Shown: positions 54,379 through 63,542, counted from the stretch's first letter. The stretch: DNA of 64,000 nt from Bombiscardovia asteroides_K (GCF_048001765.1 NZ_CP181447.1:2108001-2172000); one strand, 5' to 3'. Notes: generated by a model not told the origin, from the sequence alone. Numbers and translations: made by a program.

Positions 54379-55740
54379 TTACTTGGTGAAGTCCACATCC
54401 TTGGTTTCGTGGCAGGTCAGCACTGCTACCAGGCAGCAGACCGCCATAACGGCCAGGTAGAGCCCGACCGAGCGCACTCCCCAATGGGAGGAGAGCCAGG
54501 TGGCGATGGTGGGCACGAAGGCCGCGCCCACAATGGCCGCCAAGTTGTAACCGATGCCGGAACCCGAGTAGCGCACGTTGGCGTCGAAGAGCTCCGGTAG
54601 GAAGGCGCCGATAGGCCCGAAGGCGATGCCCATCAGGGCGAATCCGACGCAGAGGAAGACCATGACCTGGAAGGTGTTGTGATGGGCCATGAGCAGGTAG
54701 GGGAAGACCAGGCTGAAGACCACCAGCATGACGGAGCTGCCGATCAGCACCCGGCGACGGCCGATGCGGTCCGCGTAGACGCAGGCCAGCACGATGAAGA
54801 GGGCGAAGACCAGGATGGAGACCATAAGCATGAGCAGGTACTCCTGGTTGGTGAAGCCCAGTCCGCCGCCACCCTGGGACTTGGGCTTGGTTCCGTAGGC
54901 CAGGGACCAGGTAGCCAGGGTGTAGAAGAGGGTATAGGTGACTGCGACCAGGAAGGTGGCCTGGAGCACCTGGCGCCAGCTCTTGCGGAAGACCTCCAGC
55001 AGCGGGGTCTTGACGACCTTCTGCTGATCCAGGGCCATCTGGAAGATGGGGGTCTCCTGCATGGAGACGCGCACAGCCAGCCCCACGACCACCAGGATGG
55101 CGGAGAGCAGGAAGGGCACGCGCCAGCCCCAGCTCAGCATCTGCTCGGGAGTGCAGAACATCTCCAGCAGGAAGTAGGTTCCGTTGGCAAGGAAGAAGCC
55201 GATGGGGGCACCCAGCTCAGGGAATGAGCCGTAGAGGGCCCTCTTGCCTTCCGGGGCGTTCTCGGTGGCCACCAGAGCCGCGCCGGACCACTCGCCGCCT
55301 AGGCCGATACCTTGCACGAACCGGCAGAGGCAGAGGACCACCACGGCCCAGAGCCCCCAGGTGGCATAGGTGGGCAGGACGCCGATCAGGACCGTGGAGC
55401 AGCCCATGGTCAGCAGGGAGACCACCAGCGTGGTCTTACGCCCCTGACGATCCCCGAAGTGCCCGAAGATCAAGGATCCCAAGGGCCGCGCGATGAAAGC
55501 GATGGCGAAGGTCAGCAGGGAGGCCAGCAGGGCTACGGTCGGATCGGTCTTGGGGAAGAAGAGCTTAGGGAAATAGTTGGCCGAAGCCGTCCCGTAAGCG
55601 TAGAAATCGTAGAACTCGATGGCCGTGCCGACCATGGAGGCCCCGATGACTGTGCGAACCGAGCTGCGGGTCACACGGGTGCTGCCGGACACAGAGGCTG
55701 CCGGGGCCGGGGAAGCAACACTGACATCGTTTGCCGTCAC
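54379..55740 (-). CDS. MHS-type MFS transporter
   Basis: A 453-residue metabolite:proton symporter of the MHS branch, with GASMVGTAIEFYDFYAYG in helix 1 and RPLGSLIFGHFGDRQGRK in the loop. It groups with ShiA/ProP-like permeases but lacks the long basic N-terminus of the MHS gene at 26594. The start is GTG 55740, with AAGGAG 10 bases before; no in-frame ATG exists upstream before a stop. Substrate unknown. Hairpins CCCCG/CGGGG lie just upstream of it (55756-55840). Confidence 0.82.
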   Translation of the reverse strand: MTANDVSVASPAPAASVSGSTRVTRSSVRTVIGASMVGTAIEFYDFYAYGTASANYFPKLFFPKTDPTVALLASLLTFAIAFIARPLGSLIFGHFGDRQGRKTTLVVSLLTMGCSTVLIGVLPTYATWGLWAVVVLCLCRFVQGIGLGGEWSGAALVATENAPEGKRALYGSFPELGAPIGFFLANGTYFLLEMFCTPEQMLSWGWRVPFLLSAILVVVGLAVRVSMQETPIFQMALDQQKVVKTPLLEVFRKSWRQVLQATFLVAVTYTLFYTLATWSLAYGTKPKSQGGGGLGFTNQEYLLMLMVSILVFALFIVLACVYADRIGRRRVLIGSSVMLVVFSLVFPYLLMAHHNTFQVMVFLCVGFALMGIAFGPIGAFLPELFDANVRYSGSGIGYNLAAIVGAAFVPTIATWLSSHWGVRSVGLYLAVMAVCCLVAVLTCHETKDVDFTK

Positions 55741-56034
55741 TTCATCTCATCTCCTTATAGAAAAACCCCGCTGTTGGCAGGGTCTGATGCGATGAAGCCT
55801 ATGCGTCCAGCCCCGCCTTCCGACGGGGTCGAACAATGAAGATTGTCGAGTCAGTCCGCCGGTGAGGACGGGCTAATAATTCGTGCGGACACGGTGCCGA
55901 ATCGGCGGGTGTCTGTCAAGCTGGTCATCACGGCGAACCTCCCTTCATCATTCTCGAACCGGATGCGTATTCTGTGCATCCGCATTGGTGCCGACCATAG
56001 GCCTGACATCGGCCGGTCCAGCCAGACTGGTCCA

Positions 56035-57003
56035 CTATGTGGACGGATGGACGTTGGGATCAGTGAAGAACCGGCCCGGAAATTCATCGGAGATTGCGGC
56101 CTGGCGGTCGGCATACATCAGGGCGCAGGAGAAGGAGAACCGGGCAGCCAGCACATCCGGCGGCGCCAGGAAGAGGGCGGTGGCCAGACCGTCAGCCAGG
56201 CCCGTAGGATGTTCGTTGTTCTTCTCGTCAGTCACAACCCAGGAGGCCAGCACATGGTCAACCGGACGGCCGTCAATGGCATCCAGAATGTGGTGAAGCG
56301 CTGTCAGTCCGGCCGCTGCAGCATCCTCGGACCGGTCTGTCCAATGGCGGCGGCTGGGTGCTGAGGCGCACAAGGAACCATGGGACAGCTCGATCCGCCC
56401 CACCCCTGCAGACAGATCACTGGGATCCTCCATGGCAATGGAGACCGGGTGAGAGGTCCGCATACGCATGTCGCCACCTGCATCAATCAGATACTCCTCG
56501 ACCTTAGGTTCGAGCATGTCGGCAATGAGGTCAACCAGATAACCTTTGCCGACCGCCCCGAAATCAAGGCTGACCGGGCCGGCAGTCATAAGGATGACAT
56601 CCTGACGCCTGAGGTCATCGCCCCAGGTCGGTCGCCCGTGGATCCGTCCCAGATGACCGACGGCGTCGGCCTGCAGCCGGAAGGTGGGCTGTCGGCCGTA
56701 GCCCAGACGGGTCAGGTCCTCGCCCACCATGGGGTCCAGGGCCCCGTCGGTGGCGGAATACAGCCTGTCATACAGATCAAAAAGCCCCCGGCAGTAGTCA
56801 GGAAAGACGAACCTGCCCCCGTGAGAGGCCTGGGCCATTTGCGCAGGTATGGCATCCTGCCTGAACCGCGACAGGGCCCGCTCATAATCTTCGATCAGAT
56901 CGACGATGGCACCGTGCAGTCGTTCTCCCAAAGGCCTGTCCGTGGAGATGATGATTCCCGTCCCGACCGCCCCAGGGAAGGCGGTCAGGCAGGGCAGCGC
57001 CAT
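56035..57003 (-). CDS. apbE: FAD:protein FMN transferase (ApbE family)
   Basis: A 322-residue ApbE-family enzyme that covalently attaches FMN to Thr or Ser of FMN-binding domains outside the cell. Family markers: TDGALDPMVGEDLTRLGYG, SLDFGAVGKGYLVDLIAD, YLIDAGGDMRM and GLADGLATALF. No signal peptide is obvious, which is unusual for exported members and needs checking. The only FMN-binding domain protein in the window is at 37082, in the iron operon, a likely target. It ends the cluster 10 bases before the purA gene's end, transcribed in the same direction. Confidence 0.86.
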   Translation of the reverse strand: MALPCLTAFPGAVGTGIIISTDRPLGERLHGAIVDLIEDYERALSRFRQDAIPAQMAQASHGGRFVFPDYCRGLFDLYDRLYSATDGALDPMVGEDLTRLGYGRQPTFRLQADAVGHLGRIHGRPTWGDDLRRQDVILMTAGPVSLDFGAVGKGYLVDLIADMLEPKVEEYLIDAGGDMRMRTSHPVSIAMEDPSDLSAGVGRIELSHGSLCASAPSRRHWTDRSEDAAAAGLTALHHILDAIDGRPVDHVLASWVVTDEKNNEHPTGLADGLATALFLAPPDVLAARFSFSCALMYADRQAAISDEFPGRFFTDPNVHPST

Positions 57004-57012
57004 AGAACTTCC

Positions 57013-58314
57013 TCAGTCGATCAGGGAGTGGATCTGCACGATCTGGTCGCGGCCCGGGCCCGAGCCGACGGCCGAGATGCGGCAGCCGGACAGGTCCTCC
57101 AGGCGATGGATGTAGTCCTTGGCCTTGGTCGGGAACTCCTCGAAGCTCTTGGCGCCGGAGATGTCCTCGCGCCAGCCCGGCAGCTCCTCGTACACCGGTT
57201 GGGCGGATTGGAACTCAGCCTGGTCCACGGGCATCTGGTCCACCCTGACCTGGGAGCCGTCGGACCGGGTGATGTCGTAACCCACGCAGACCGGAATAGT
57301 CTCCAGACCAGAGAGGACATCCAGCTTGGTCAGCACGATATCGGTCAGACCGTTGATCTGCACTGCATAGCGGCTGACAAGCGCGTCGAACCAGCCGCAG
57401 CGCCGGGAGCGGCCTGTGGTCACCCCGTACTCGTGGCCCTGACGGCGTAGCCATTCGCCCTGCTCGTTATCCAGCTCGGTGGGGAAGGGCCCCTCGCCCA
57501 CGCGGGTCACATAAGCCTTGGCCACGCCGACCACCCGGTCGATCTTGGTCGGGCCCACACCGGTGCCGGTGCAGGCACCCCCGGCTGTGCAGTTGGATGA
57601 GGTGACGAAGGGATAGGTGCCGTGATCCACGTCCAGCATGGTAGCCTGCCCGCCCTCGAAGAGGACATTCTTGCCCTGCTCCAGGGCCTTGTTGAGCATC
57701 AGCGAGGTGTTGGCCACGTATGGCTTGAGCCGTTCGGCATATCCCGCCAGCTCTTCAACCGTGGCCTCCACCTCGATGGCCCGGCGATTGTAGAGCTTGA
57801 CCAGCATCTGGTTTTTCTGGTGCAGACTGGCCTCCACCTTGTCGCGCAGATGGTCGACATTGAACAGGTCGTGTACACGGATGCCCACACGGTTGATCTT
57901 GTCGGCATAGGCCGGGCCGATCCCGCGGCCGGTCGTGCCGATCTTGTGCTTGCCCAGGAAGCGCTCGGTCACCTTGTCCAGCGTCCGATGGTAGGGGGCG
58001 ATGATGTGCGCGGACTCGCTGATCCTCAACCGGCTGCAATCCACGCCGCGGGACTGGAGCACATCGATCTCCTCGAAGAGGGCGGCCGGGTCGACCACGA
58101 CGCCGTTGCCGATGACAGGGGTGATAGACGGGTGAATGATCCCCGAGGGCAGAAGGTGGAGGGCATACTCCTGGTTGCCCACAACCACGGTATGGCCGGC
58201 GTTGTTGCCCCCATTGAATCTGGCGACGTAGTCCATGTGCTCGCCGATCAGATCCGTTGCCTTGCCCTTGCCCTCGTCGCCCCACTGGGCCCCGACGATC
58301 ACGATTCCCGGCAT
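57013..58314 (-). CDS. purA: Adenylosuccinate synthetase
   Basis: A 433-residue GTP-dependent enzyme joining IMP and aspartate, first committed step of AMP synthesis. The N-terminal P-loop-like GAQWGDEGKGKATD is complete with catalytic Asp and His residues (GNNAGHTV), then the FEGGQATMLDVDHGTYPFVTSSN segment. The ATG 58314 is chosen as AAGGAG precedes it and the N-terminus matches the family; the frame is open 120 bases further upstream without a site. apbE follows after a 9-base gap. Confidence 0.95.
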   Translation of the reverse strand: MPGIVIVGAQWGDEGKGKATDLIGEHMDYVARFNGGNNAGHTVVVGNQEYALHLLPSGIIHPSITPVIGNGVVVDPAALFEEIDVLQSRGVDCSRLRISESAHIIAPYHRTLDKVTERFLGKHKIGTTGRGIGPAYADKINRVGIRVHDLFNVDHLRDKVEASLHQKNQMLVKLYNRRAIEVEATVEELAGYAERLKPYVANTSLMLNKALEQGKNVLFEGGQATMLDVDHGTYPFVTSSNCTAGGACTGTGVGPTKIDRVVGVAKAYVTRVGEGPFPTELDNEQGEWLRRQGHEYGVTTGRSRRCGWFDALVSRYAVQINGLTDIVLTKLDVLSGLETIPVCVGYDITRSDGSQVRVDQMPVDQAEFQSAQPVYEELPGWREDISGAKSFEEFPTKAKDYIHRLEDLSGCRISAVGSGPGRDQIVQIHSLID

Positions 58315-58485
58315 ACGATGCTCCTTATCCACTGGTCGCCATTCAAGGAAAACAAAGGCAGACCATCCATAGACGAGCCTAACCCCATGTATGGAGCGGA
58401 AGACCGACCGACCCAGGCACCATGACTCGGCAGCCAATCATGACTGTCCCGTCCACAGGACCATATTCGAACCGGAAATCATCGA

Positions 58486-59550
58486 TCATCTCATGGCTCT
58501 TCCCGCACTGCCCAGTTGCTGGCAGGCCTCGACTACGCGCGCCGCCATAGCGTCCTCGGCCTGGCGCCCCCAGGAACGGGGGTCGTACTCGCTCTTTTCG
58601 CCGACCTCTCCGTCCACCTTGAGGACCTTGTCGTAGTTGGCGAACATGTGCCCGGCCACGGCCCTGGTAAAGGCGTACTGGGTGTCGGTGTCCACATTCA
58701 TCTTGACCACGCCATGAGCGACGGCCGAGGCGATCTCCTCCGGCTGCGAGCCGGAGCCCCCGTGGAAGACCAAGAGGAAGGGTTTGTCAGCAGGGGCACT
58801 CGGAGTGGGTATGCCGCCGACTTCCCCATCGGATATGGCTCTGGCCGTCCTGGCCTGGATCTGCCCCAGCAGGTCGGGCCGCAGTTTGACCACACCGGGC
58901 TTATAGGACCCATGCACATTACCGAAGGTAAAAGCCACCATGTAGCGGCCGCGCTCGCCCAGGCCCAGGGCATCGACCACCCTGGGGCCATCCTCGGGCG
59001 AGGAATAGAGCCGCTGGTCGATGGCAGCCGAGTGACCGTCCTCCTCGCCGCCGACAGTACCCACCTCAATCTCCAGAACGGTGTGTGCGGCCCGGGACAG
59101 CTCCAGCAGCTCAGCCGCCATGGCCAGATTCTCCCGCAGGGGCAGGCCGGAACCGTCCCACATATGTGACTGGAAGAGCGGCTCCTGACCGTGGGCCACC
59201 TGGTTCTTCTCGTAGGCCAGCAAGGGCCGCACCCACTTGTCCAGATATTGCGGGGCGCAGTGATCCGTATGCAGGGCCACAGTGATGTTTGGATAGCGGG
59301 TGATCACCTCGTGGGCGAACTTGGCGAAGGCGATGGAGCCAGCCACCCTGTCAGCCAGGCGCTGTCCGGACAGATAGGCGGCACCTCCCACGGAAACCTG
59401 GATGATGCCGTCGGACTGGGCCTCGTCCAGCCCCTGCAGGGCCGCGTTCAGGGTCTGGGTGCTGGTCACATTGATGGCGGGATAGGCGTAGGACCCCCGT
59501 CTGGCCGCATCGAGCATCGCCACATACTGTTCAGGAGTCGCTAAAGTCAT
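58486..59550 (-). CDS. fba: Class II fructose-bisphosphate aldolase
   Basis: A 354-residue zinc-dependent aldolase splitting fructose 1,6-bisphosphate. Zinc-binding His residues are in LHTDHCAP and later GNVHGSYKPG and LVFHGGSGS; Glu in LEIEVGTVGGEEDG fits the class IIA pattern. Bifidobacteria run the bifid shunt but keep this enzyme for gluconeogenesis and sugar phosphate balance (general knowledge). No unusual features; ATG 59550 is preceded by GAGGGTA. Confidence 0.94.
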   Translation of the reverse strand: MTLATPEQYVAMLDAARRGSYAYPAINVTSTQTLNAALQGLDEAQSDGIIQVSVGGAAYLSGQRLADRVAGSIAFAKFAHEVITRYPNITVALHTDHCAPQYLDKWVRPLLAYEKNQVAHGQEPLFQSHMWDGSGLPLRENLAMAAELLELSRAAHTVLEIEVGTVGGEEDGHSAAIDQRLYSSPEDGPRVVDALGLGERGRYMVAFTFGNVHGSYKPGVVKLRPDLLGQIQARTARAISDGEVGGIPTPSAPADKPFLLVFHGGSGSQPEEIASAVAHGVVKMNVDTDTQYAFTRAVAGHMFANYDKVLKVDGEVGEKSEYDPRSWGRQAEDAMAARVVEACQQLGSAGRAMR

Positions 59551-59659
59551 ACCCTCATTATCGTCGACTGCGCAGAAAAACGGCCGTCAACCCGCGAATG
59601 CATGATCACCGATAAATTTGCGGGTCTCTGCCCTGATGGCGAACACCCCCCGACGCGCT

Positions 59660-59688
59660 TTGACAAGCCTTCAAGCCGCAGGTAGTTT
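59660..59688 (+). promoter_or_regulatory. Sigma-70-type promoter of the second nucleoside operon
   Basis: A perfect -35 TTGACA (59660-59665) and a -10 TAGTTT (59683-59688) spaced by 17 bases. Transcription would start near 59695, right before the palindrome at 59701. Confidence 0.6.
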
Positions 59689-59700
59689 AGCTCCGTACAG

Positions 59701-59722
59701 TTTGATGAAACGTTACATCAAA
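59701..59722. promoter_or_regulatory. 22-bp operator-like palindrome
   Basis: Arms TTTGATG and CATCAAA surround the core AACGTT with a single A at each junction, one mismatched pair in 22 bases. It lies at the predicted transcription start, so a bound LacI-family repressor would block elongation or start. Confidence 0.7.
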
Positions 59723-59823
59723 CAGGTTGTTTGTTTCACGGCAGTAACGAATCAGCCTAGGGAAGGCACGACATAGGTAAGCAGAAGGTTGGGGCTGCCC
59801 ATCCTTCTGGGAAGGAGACCAAC

Positions 59824-60816
59824 GTGTCAGCAAGCAAGGAAACCGTCCGCAAGATCATCCTGGATCTGGACACTGGCATCGATGACACGCTGGCTCTGTC
59901 CTACGTTCTGGGCTCCCCGGACGCCGAACTGATCGGCATCACCGGCACCTATGGCAACGTGGTGCTCGACCAAGGCGTCGACAACGATCTGCGACTGCTG
60001 GCCATGTATGGCAGGGAGGATATCCCGGTCTTCAAGGGGATTGATCACCCCAGCACAGCTGACTCCTTCAGCGTTCCGCCGGACTCCGAGATCTTCCACG
60101 GGGCCAACGGCACCGGCAACATCGAAATCCCCGCACAGACCGACCGGCAGGCCAGCCAGCAGAGCTCGATGGACTTCATCATCGACGCAGTCCGTCGTTA
60201 CCCCAAGGGTGAGCTGGTCGTAGTGCCCACCGGCGCCCTGACCACCATCGCCGCCGCCCTGGAAAAGGCCCCCGACATCGTCGACCGCATCAGCATCGTC
60301 ATGATGGGCGGCACTCTGACCCAGCCGGGCAACGTGGGACCCTTCGCAGAAGCCAACATCAACCAGGATCCCGAGGCCGCCAACCGGGTCTTCGCCACCA
60401 CCGCAGACATCACCATGGTTGGCCTGGACGTGACGACCCAGGCTCTGATGAGCCGCGAGGACACCGAGGCCCTGCGCGCAACAGGCACCAGCGCCGGCCG
60501 CTTCCTGGCAGACATGACCGACTACTACATCGACATCAGCGAAAAGGAGAGTGGGGTCTACCTGGGAGGCTGCAACCTGCACGATCCCCTGGCCGCCGCC
60601 GTGGCCATCGACCCCAGCCTGGTCACCACCTTCGCCACCAACCTGATGGTCGAGACCGAGGGACCGCAGCGGGCCCGTACCATCGGCGACCCCAGCAGGC
60701 TCCTGGACACGGTCAAGAACACCAAGGTGGCCCTGTCGGTCGACACCGAGCGGTTCACCCGGCGCTTCATGGACAGGCTCCTGACCCTGGTGCATAAGAC
60801 CGAGAGCGAACGATAG
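59824..60816 (+). CDS. Nucleoside hydrolase (second copy)
   Basis: A 330-residue IU-NH family enzyme with calcium-binding DLDTGIDDTLAL (Asp16, Asp18, Asp22-23 region), PTGALTTIA, the MMGGTLTQPGNV turn and EANINQDPEAA. Ribosome site GGAAGGAGACC before GTG 59824. Compared with the copy at 12679 it has a longer insertion around residues 80-100. Its operon partner is the MFS gene 13 bases downstream, giving the same pairing as in the other cluster. It is preceded by a promoter and palindromic operator. Confidence 0.91.
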   Translation: MSASKETVRKIILDLDTGIDDTLALSYVLGSPDAELIGITGTYGNVVLDQGVDNDLRLLAMYGREDIPVFKGIDHPSTADSFSVPPDSEIFHGANGTGNIEIPAQTDRQASQQSSMDFIIDAVRRYPKGELVVVPTGALTTIAAALEKAPDIVDRISIVMMGGTLTQPGNVGPFAEANINQDPEAANRVFATTADITMVGLDVTTQALMSREDTEALRATGTSAGRFLADMTDYYIDISEKESGVYLGGCNLHDPLAAAVAIDPSLVTTFATNLMVETEGPQRARTIGDPSRLLDTVKNTKVALSVDTERFTRRFMDRLLTLVHKTESER

Positions 60817-60829
60817 AAGGACGGCAGTC

Positions 60830-62236
60830 ATGAGCGAATCCATCACCACCGCGGCTACCGAAGCAACCGTGGACGAAAACCGCCGCAGCACCAAGCGGGC
60901 CCTGCCGGCCCTGCTGACCATCTTCCTGCTGGGCACACTGATGATCCAGGCCTTCAACCTGGTCTTCCAGAACGTGGGCGACTCCCTGGGGATGTCCGCC
61001 AACGCCTCGCTGATCAGCACCCTGCCCGGCATCGTTCTGGGCGTGGTCTGCATGCTCTACGGAACCCTCTGCGACTACATCTCCCCCCGGAAGATGACCC
61101 TGTTCGGTGTGGGCGCCCTGATCATCGGCAGCCTCCTAGGCTTCTTCGGCGCATCGAACTTCTGGGCCGTGGTCCTGGCCCGCATGATCCAGACCGCGGG
61201 CGGCCAGGTGGCTGGCTCGGTCTTCCTGGTCATGGCCATGAAGTACCTGAGCGACAAAGACCGCGCCTTCTACCTAGGCATCTTCAATGCCGTCTACTAC
61301 GCATCATCTGCCGTAGGCATTTTCGCCGGCGGGCTGATCACCTCCATCGACTGGCGCTACCTCTTCCTGGTGCCGCTGGTCTCCGTCCTGCTGATCCCCC
61401 CGGTGCTCAAGTACACGCCTGACACCGGCATCAAAGGCGAGCGCATCGATGTCTTCGGCATCGCCCTGTTCGCGCTGATCGCCGGATTCGTGGCCGTCTA
61501 CTTCTCCTTCCCAGCCACCTGGATGCTGGGGGTGCTGGCCGTCCTGATCCTGATCTTCGCCGGCTACGTCTGGAAGGGCGCCAACCCCTTCCTGAGCCGC
61601 GGGTTCGTGACCAACGGCGCCTACATGGCTGTCCTGCTGGCCCTCTTCGTCTTCTACTTCTTCAACTTCGCCTGCGTGCCCATCTACAACGTGATCGGCG
61701 ACCGCATCTACGGGATCTCCCTGAGCCAGGTTTCCCTCTGCCTGACCATCGTCTACATCGTGGCCACCCTGGTGGGTTGCCTGTCCGGAGTCATCATGAA
61801 CGCCATGGGACGCCTGCCCATGCTGATCCTGTCCGCCCTGCTCATGATCGCCGGAGCCGCCGGTTCGGCCCTGATGCTCACCTCGGGCTTCTGGGTCCTG
61901 ACCGCGCTGGCCTCGGTCTTCATCGCAGGCATCACCATGTCCTACACGCCCCTCTACGACTCCTTCTCGGCCACCCTGCCTGTGGACCAGAACGGACGCG
62001 GCATCGGCATCGGAGACCTGATGATGAACACCTCGGCCTCCATCGGCATGGCTGTCTACAGCGGACTCATGGCCAATCCCCAATTCGGGTCGCATGCACT
62101 GGCGGGCGTCAAGACCGGCATCCAGGCCCAGGTGGCCAACATGTTCTGGGTCATGGCGCTGGCCGCCCTGCTGGCCCTGATCATCGTGGCCGTCTTCCAC
62201 AAGGCCATGTCAGCCAAGGCTCCCCAGGAGGAGTAA
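60830..62236 (+). CDS. MFS transporter (probable nucleoside carrier, second copy)
   Basis: A 468-residue major facilitator with about 12 to 14 helices, paralogous to the one at 11190, sharing the MSES leader, LISTLPGIVLGVVCMLYGTLCDY and the RMIQTAGGQVAGSVF segment. It begins 13 bases after the hydrolase stop, with AAGGACGGCAG before ATG 60830. The likely function is to bring in a nucleoside that the hydrolase splits (inference). It ends before a large gene-free region. Confidence 0.82.
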   Translation: MSESITTAATEATVDENRRSTKRALPALLTIFLLGTLMIQAFNLVFQNVGDSLGMSANASLISTLPGIVLGVVCMLYGTLCDYISPRKMTLFGVGALIIGSLLGFFGASNFWAVVLARMIQTAGGQVAGSVFLVMAMKYLSDKDRAFYLGIFNAVYYASSAVGIFAGGLITSIDWRYLFLVPLVSVLLIPPVLKYTPDTGIKGERIDVFGIALFALIAGFVAVYFSFPATWMLGVLAVLILIFAGYVWKGANPFLSRGFVTNGAYMAVLLALFVFYFFNFACVPIYNVIGDRIYGISLSQVSLCLTIVYIVATLVGCLSGVIMNAMGRLPMLILSALLMIAGAAGSALMLTSGFWVLTALASVFIAGITMSYTPLYDSFSATLPVDQNGRGIGIGDLMMNTSASIGMAVYSGLMANPQFGSHALAGVKTGIQAQVANMFWVMALAALLALIIVAVFHKAMSAKAPQEE

Positions 62237-62443
62237 GGCTGGTGTGACCTACACATACTTGGTCGGATAGCCGCGCTGCTTGGTCCACTCTTCCTGGCCT
62301 CGGGAATGAGTCGGGCCCGGCACCGGCACCCGGCCGCTCGAACCGGGGAGGGAGCGGAGTTCGGACTGCTTTCGGCAATGTGATAGTCCCCCTCTTCCCT
62401 CAGCCGCCGAAGGCAAGAAGAACGCCGCCCCTCCCCCCGGTGG

Positions 62444-62479
62444 AGAACCCCCGTCATAGCCATAACTGACGGGGGTTCT
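62444..62479 (+). terminator. Terminator in the gene-free region
   Basis: AGAACCCCCGTCA (62444-62456) and TGACGGGGGTTCT (62467-62479) form a perfect 13-bp stem with a 10-base loop, followed by TCC. It may end the nucleoside operon about 200 bases upstream. Confidence 0.68.
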
Positions 62480-62648
62480 TCCATATCTTCAGCTCTTGTC
62501 TTCAATTCTGCGCCTATGACTCAGACCTTGCGTCGAAACTCGATTTATATAGACGCCAAAGAAGGGGAATCTGAATCTGAGAATTTTGCACACACCCGAT
62601 CATCCTGTAATAGGCCTTAACGAACTCAATCGAGCCATTGGTCATCTG

Positions 62649-62662
62649 GTTTCACGTGAAAC
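62649..62662. promoter_or_regulatory. ParB-binding-site-like palindrome (parS), intergenic
   Basis: A perfect GTTTCACGTGAAAC palindrome, flanked by G on both sides. It matches the inner 14 bases of the parS consensus TGTTTCACGTGAAACA and is the same 14-mer as in the ECF ATPase gene at 14937. Its intergenic place near dcd is typical of origin-proximal sites. Confidence 0.72.
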
Positions 62663-62698
62663 GTCGACGCACTGAAAATCGTCCCAAAATGAAGAGAA

Positions 62699-62724
62699 CC
62701 CGGCGGTGCGTGAACACCGCCGGG
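62699..62724. other. GC-rich hairpin near dcd
   Basis: A perfect 10-bp stem CCCGGCGGTG/CACCGCCGGG with a 6-base loop CGTGAA and no T tract, 37 bases after the ParB-type site. It could be a weak terminator or processing site. Confidence 0.4.
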
Positions 62725-62960
62725 CGAGAGAGAAGAAAGGGAAATCAGTTGTCGGACGGAGGTCAACCGCCCGTTCGGTTTTTGAGCCGATATCTATAGT
62801 AAAGAACTGCTACCTTATGGTGACGATAGTGTTATCTGAGAATTCTCTGTGAATCCAGCCAAATCAGAAGGCGGGCATAGGGCCGGTTAGACTGGATTTC
62901 AGATGGTTTCCCGCCATTGGAGAGACCCTGGACCAACGAACCTAAAGGAGATGCCTAGGC

Positions 62961-63542
62961 ATGTTGCTCAGCGACCATGACATCCTGGATGCCCACCAGG
63001 CAGGACACCTGAATCTGGACCCGTGGACGCCCGCCATGGTTCAGCCCTCCAGCGTGGACGTACGCCTGGACCGCTACTTCCGGGTCTTCAATAACCATCA
63101 GTACACCTACGTGGATCCCGCAGAGGACCAGGGTGCATTGACCGAGCAGTTCGAGGTGCCCAAGGACGAGCCCTGGATCCTGCACCCCGGCGAGTTCGTG
63201 CTGGGATCCACCTGGGAGTACGTCAAACTGGACTCCACCCTGGCTGCCCGGCTGGAGGGCAAGAGCTCCCTGGGACGCTTAGGCATTCTGACCCATTCCA
63301 CCGCCGGATTCGTCGATCCCGGCTTTGAGGGGCACATCACCCTGGAGCTGTCCAACGTGAGCACCCTGCCTGTCAAACTTTGGCCTGGCATGAAGATCGG
63401 ACAGATGTGCTTCTTCCAGCTCTCCTCGCCCGCCCAGTACCCTTACGGCTCCAAGCACAACGGCTCCCACTACCAGGGCCAGCGCGGCCCAACTCCCTCC
63501 CGCTCCTACATCAACTTCTACAAGGCCGACGTCTCAGACTAA
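62961..63542 (+). CDS. dcd: dCTP deaminase
   Basis: A 193-residue enzyme that deaminates dCTP; in actinobacteria some members are bifunctional and also release dUMP. Conserved segments: QPSSVDVRLDRYFRVF, EGKSSLGRLGI, THSTAGFVDPGFEGHITLELSN and the C-terminal YQGQRGPTPSRS. The active-site Glu is in the HITLELSN stretch. Ribosome site GGAGATG before ATG 62961; a TATAGT sequence near 62796 may be part of its promoter. It feeds dUMP for thymidylate synthesis. Confidence 0.95.
   Translation: MLLSDHDILDAHQAGHLNLDPWTPAMVQPSSVDVRLDRYFRVFNNHQYTYVDPAEDQGALTEQFEVPKDEPWILHPGEFVLGSTWEYVKLDSTLAARLEGKSSLGRLGILTHSTAGFVDPGFEGHITLELSNVSTLPVKLWPGMKIGQMCFFQLSSPAQYPYGSKHNGSHYQGQRGPTPSRSYINFYKADVSD

Larger units (their letters stand above)
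62237..62960. other. 724-base gene-free region before dcd
   Basis: The longest non-coding stretch. It contains a terminator (62444-62479), the ParB-type palindrome (62649-62662), and a GC-rich hairpin CCCGGCGGTG/CACCGCCGGG (62699-62724). No RNA gene is recognisable: I looked for tRNA, SRP, tmRNA and RNase P landmarks. A minus-strand peptide ending in QEEWTKQRGYPTKYV then a stop (ending near 62257) looks like the end of a lost gene, with no start. Confidence 0.5.
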
